From NCBI RefSeq assembly GCF_900115055.1, contig NZ_FOVD01000001.1, forward strand, positions 992,001 through 1,056,000: a stretch of DNA of 64,000 nucleotides. Direction: 5' to 3'. The position numbers and the translations under genes are program-made. Source of the stretch: Chryseobacterium oleae (lineage in GTDB: Bacteria > Bacteroidota > Bacteroidia > Flavobacteriales > Weeksellaceae). The notes beneath the pieces are model-generated. The model worked only from the letters and a program-made list of their open reading frames with translations. It was not told where the DNA came from and made no database searches. Positions 63,080-64,000 of this stretch are shown here, one piece after another (positions within the stretch are counted from its first letter, which is position 1; each line of letters opens with the position of its first letter).

Positions 63080-64000
63080 ATGAAAAGAAGAGTTTTATCA
63101 TTATTATCGTTAACAGCCGTGTTAACATTAGCCTTAAATTCATGTACTATCGAGGTAAATGATGGCTTAGGAGACGGTACTACAGTTACTACTCCGGGAA
63201 CTACTGAAAGTGTATTAAGCGGAAGCGGAACATTATCAGGAACTATTTCAAAAGATATCCTTATCAAAAAAGGAAGTTATACATTAGACGGAATCGTAAA
63301 AATTACAAATAACGCGACCATCACTATCGAAGCAGGAGCTACTTTCAATGTAGTAACTTCTAAAACAAGTGGTTTAGTGATTCTTCAGGACGGAAAGATC
63401 AACGCCGTAGGTACAGCTGCTGAGCCGATTGTATTCACTACTGCTACTAAAACTCCTGGAGACTGGGGTGGAATTACCATCTACGGAAGCGCGCCTATCA
63501 AAGCGGTGAACGGAAATACACAAGCTCTTTCTGAAGATGGAAATAACGTTTACTACGGAGGAACTGATGCCAATTCAAACTCTGGAACCATGAAGTTTGT
63601 AAGAGTAGAATACGCTGGTAAAAAGATCGGTGACGGTACTTCTGAAACCAACTCTATGACATTCTATGCCGTAGGAGCAGGAACTACTTTAGAGAACCTT
63701 GTAACTTATAAAGGAACTGACGACGGATATGAATTCTTCGGTGGAACTGTAAGTGCTAAAAACATCGTTTCTTACGGTAACTTCGATGACTCATTCGACT
63801 GGCAGGATGCATGGAGCGGACAGAACAATACCAACTGGTATGCTTTCCAGACAGGAACAGGTAACTTCGGTATGGAAATCGAAGCTTCCGGTAATGCTGA
63901 CAACGTAGCACCAAAAGTATCTAACATTACTTTAATCAGAGATACGAATACCAACCCTGAATCTGCTAACTCTCCTGAAATCTCTGCAATCCAGTTCAAA
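63080..64000 (+). CDS. Beta-helix lipoprotein, N-terminal 307 residues (cut by window edge)
   Basis: The frame is open from the ATG at 63080 to the window end. The lipobox is LNSC with Cys22. The body is a run of Gly/Thr/Asn-rich strands (ITNNATITIEAGATFNVVT, IVFTTATKTPGDWGGITIYG) with the DGYEFFGGTVSAKNIVSYG turn, like a right-handed parallel beta-helix. It is surface-exposed or periplasmic and probably the partner of the preceding TonB receptor, an arrangement common in flavobacteria. Some databases label such proteins 'multidrug transporter', which nothing here supports. Confidence 0.8.
   Translation, partial: MKRRVLSLLSLTAVLTLALNSCTIEVNDGLGDGTTVTTPGTTESVLSGSGTLSGTISKDILIKKGSYTLDGIVKITNNATITIEAGATFNVVTSKTSGLVILQDGKINAVGTAAEPIVFTTATKTPGDWGGITIYGSAPIKAVNGNTQALSEDGNNVYYGGTDANSNSGTMKFVRVEYAGKKIGDGTSETNSMTFYAVGAGTTLENLVTYKGTDDGYEFFGGTVSAKNIVSYGNFDDSFDWQDAWSGQNNTNWYAFQTGTGNFGMEIEASGNADNVAPKVSNITLIRDTNTNPESANSPEISAIQFK

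Overview
The window looks like chromosomal DNA of a flavobacterium, most likely Chryseobacterium or a close relative in the Weeksellaceae. The grounds are an AT-rich genome, a SusC/SusD pair, a type IX secretion C-terminal sorting domain on an M4 protease, a mevalonate-pathway HMG-CoA synthase, a YpdA-type bacillithiol disulfide reductase, a bifunctional OlsF-like ornithine-lipid synthase, many Bacteroidetes-type -7 boxes (TAnnTTTG), and a 646-residue oleate hydratase whose numbering fits the Elizabethkingia enzyme. Most of the window is ordinary core and accessory genome. I see no prophage, integrase, transposase or CRISPR array.

Layout. 1-4.2 kb: the end of a glycosyltransferase gene, a lipoprotein, YpdA and an MFS exporter. 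4.4-7.4 kb: an AraC regulator and oleate hydratase. 7.8-15 kb: glnS, a DUF900-type hydrolase, a small double-glycine-leader peptide gene, menC-fbp and aspartate kinase. 15-18.6 kb: an OlsF-like acyltransferase and two identical tRNA-Phe genes flanking a TPR protein gene. 18.6-25.5 kb: surface and lipoprotein genes, AraC and Crp-type regulators, a hydrolase, and a thioredoxin/DUF3575/small membrane protein operon. 25.6-32.5 kb: a NamZ-like muramidase gene overlapping or abutting a divergent LolC/E-like permease gene, a cysteine synthase, CbpM-CbpA, and an S8 protease. 32.8-39 kb: a dicarboxylate symporter and an alcohol/aldehyde oxidation group (DUF779, AdhP-like, ALDH, divergent AraC), with a GC-rich structured element that may be a Flavo-1-like RNA. 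39-44.9 kb: SusD/SusC and an esterase. 44.9-58.3 kb: HMG-CoA synthase, M1 peptidase with two partners, thyA plus a frameshifted lipoprotein gene, a secreted M4 protease, a GreA-like protein, an alpha-amylase lipoprotein and a pRiA4-ORF3-like acidic protein. 58.4-64 kb: a histidine kinase/response regulator pair divergent from a TonB receptor and a beta-helix lipoprotein cut by the window edge.

Intergenic DNA carries several dispersed repeat families: variants of a TTGCGAAGCAAAATTGAC unit with caatggtgaat flanks, a 'cacgcagatt' unit, and a 'ggcgcaaagattttatctccgat' unit. Promoters are readable at several genes; both tRNA-Phe genes have the pattern TTG-N20-TACTTTTG. The observations most worth following are the orphan Cys-rich double-glycine peptide at 11241-11405, the GC-rich structured element at 36204-36340, the apparent frameshift at about 50.72 kb, and a sigma-54-like site in front of a 25-codon ORF at 10894.
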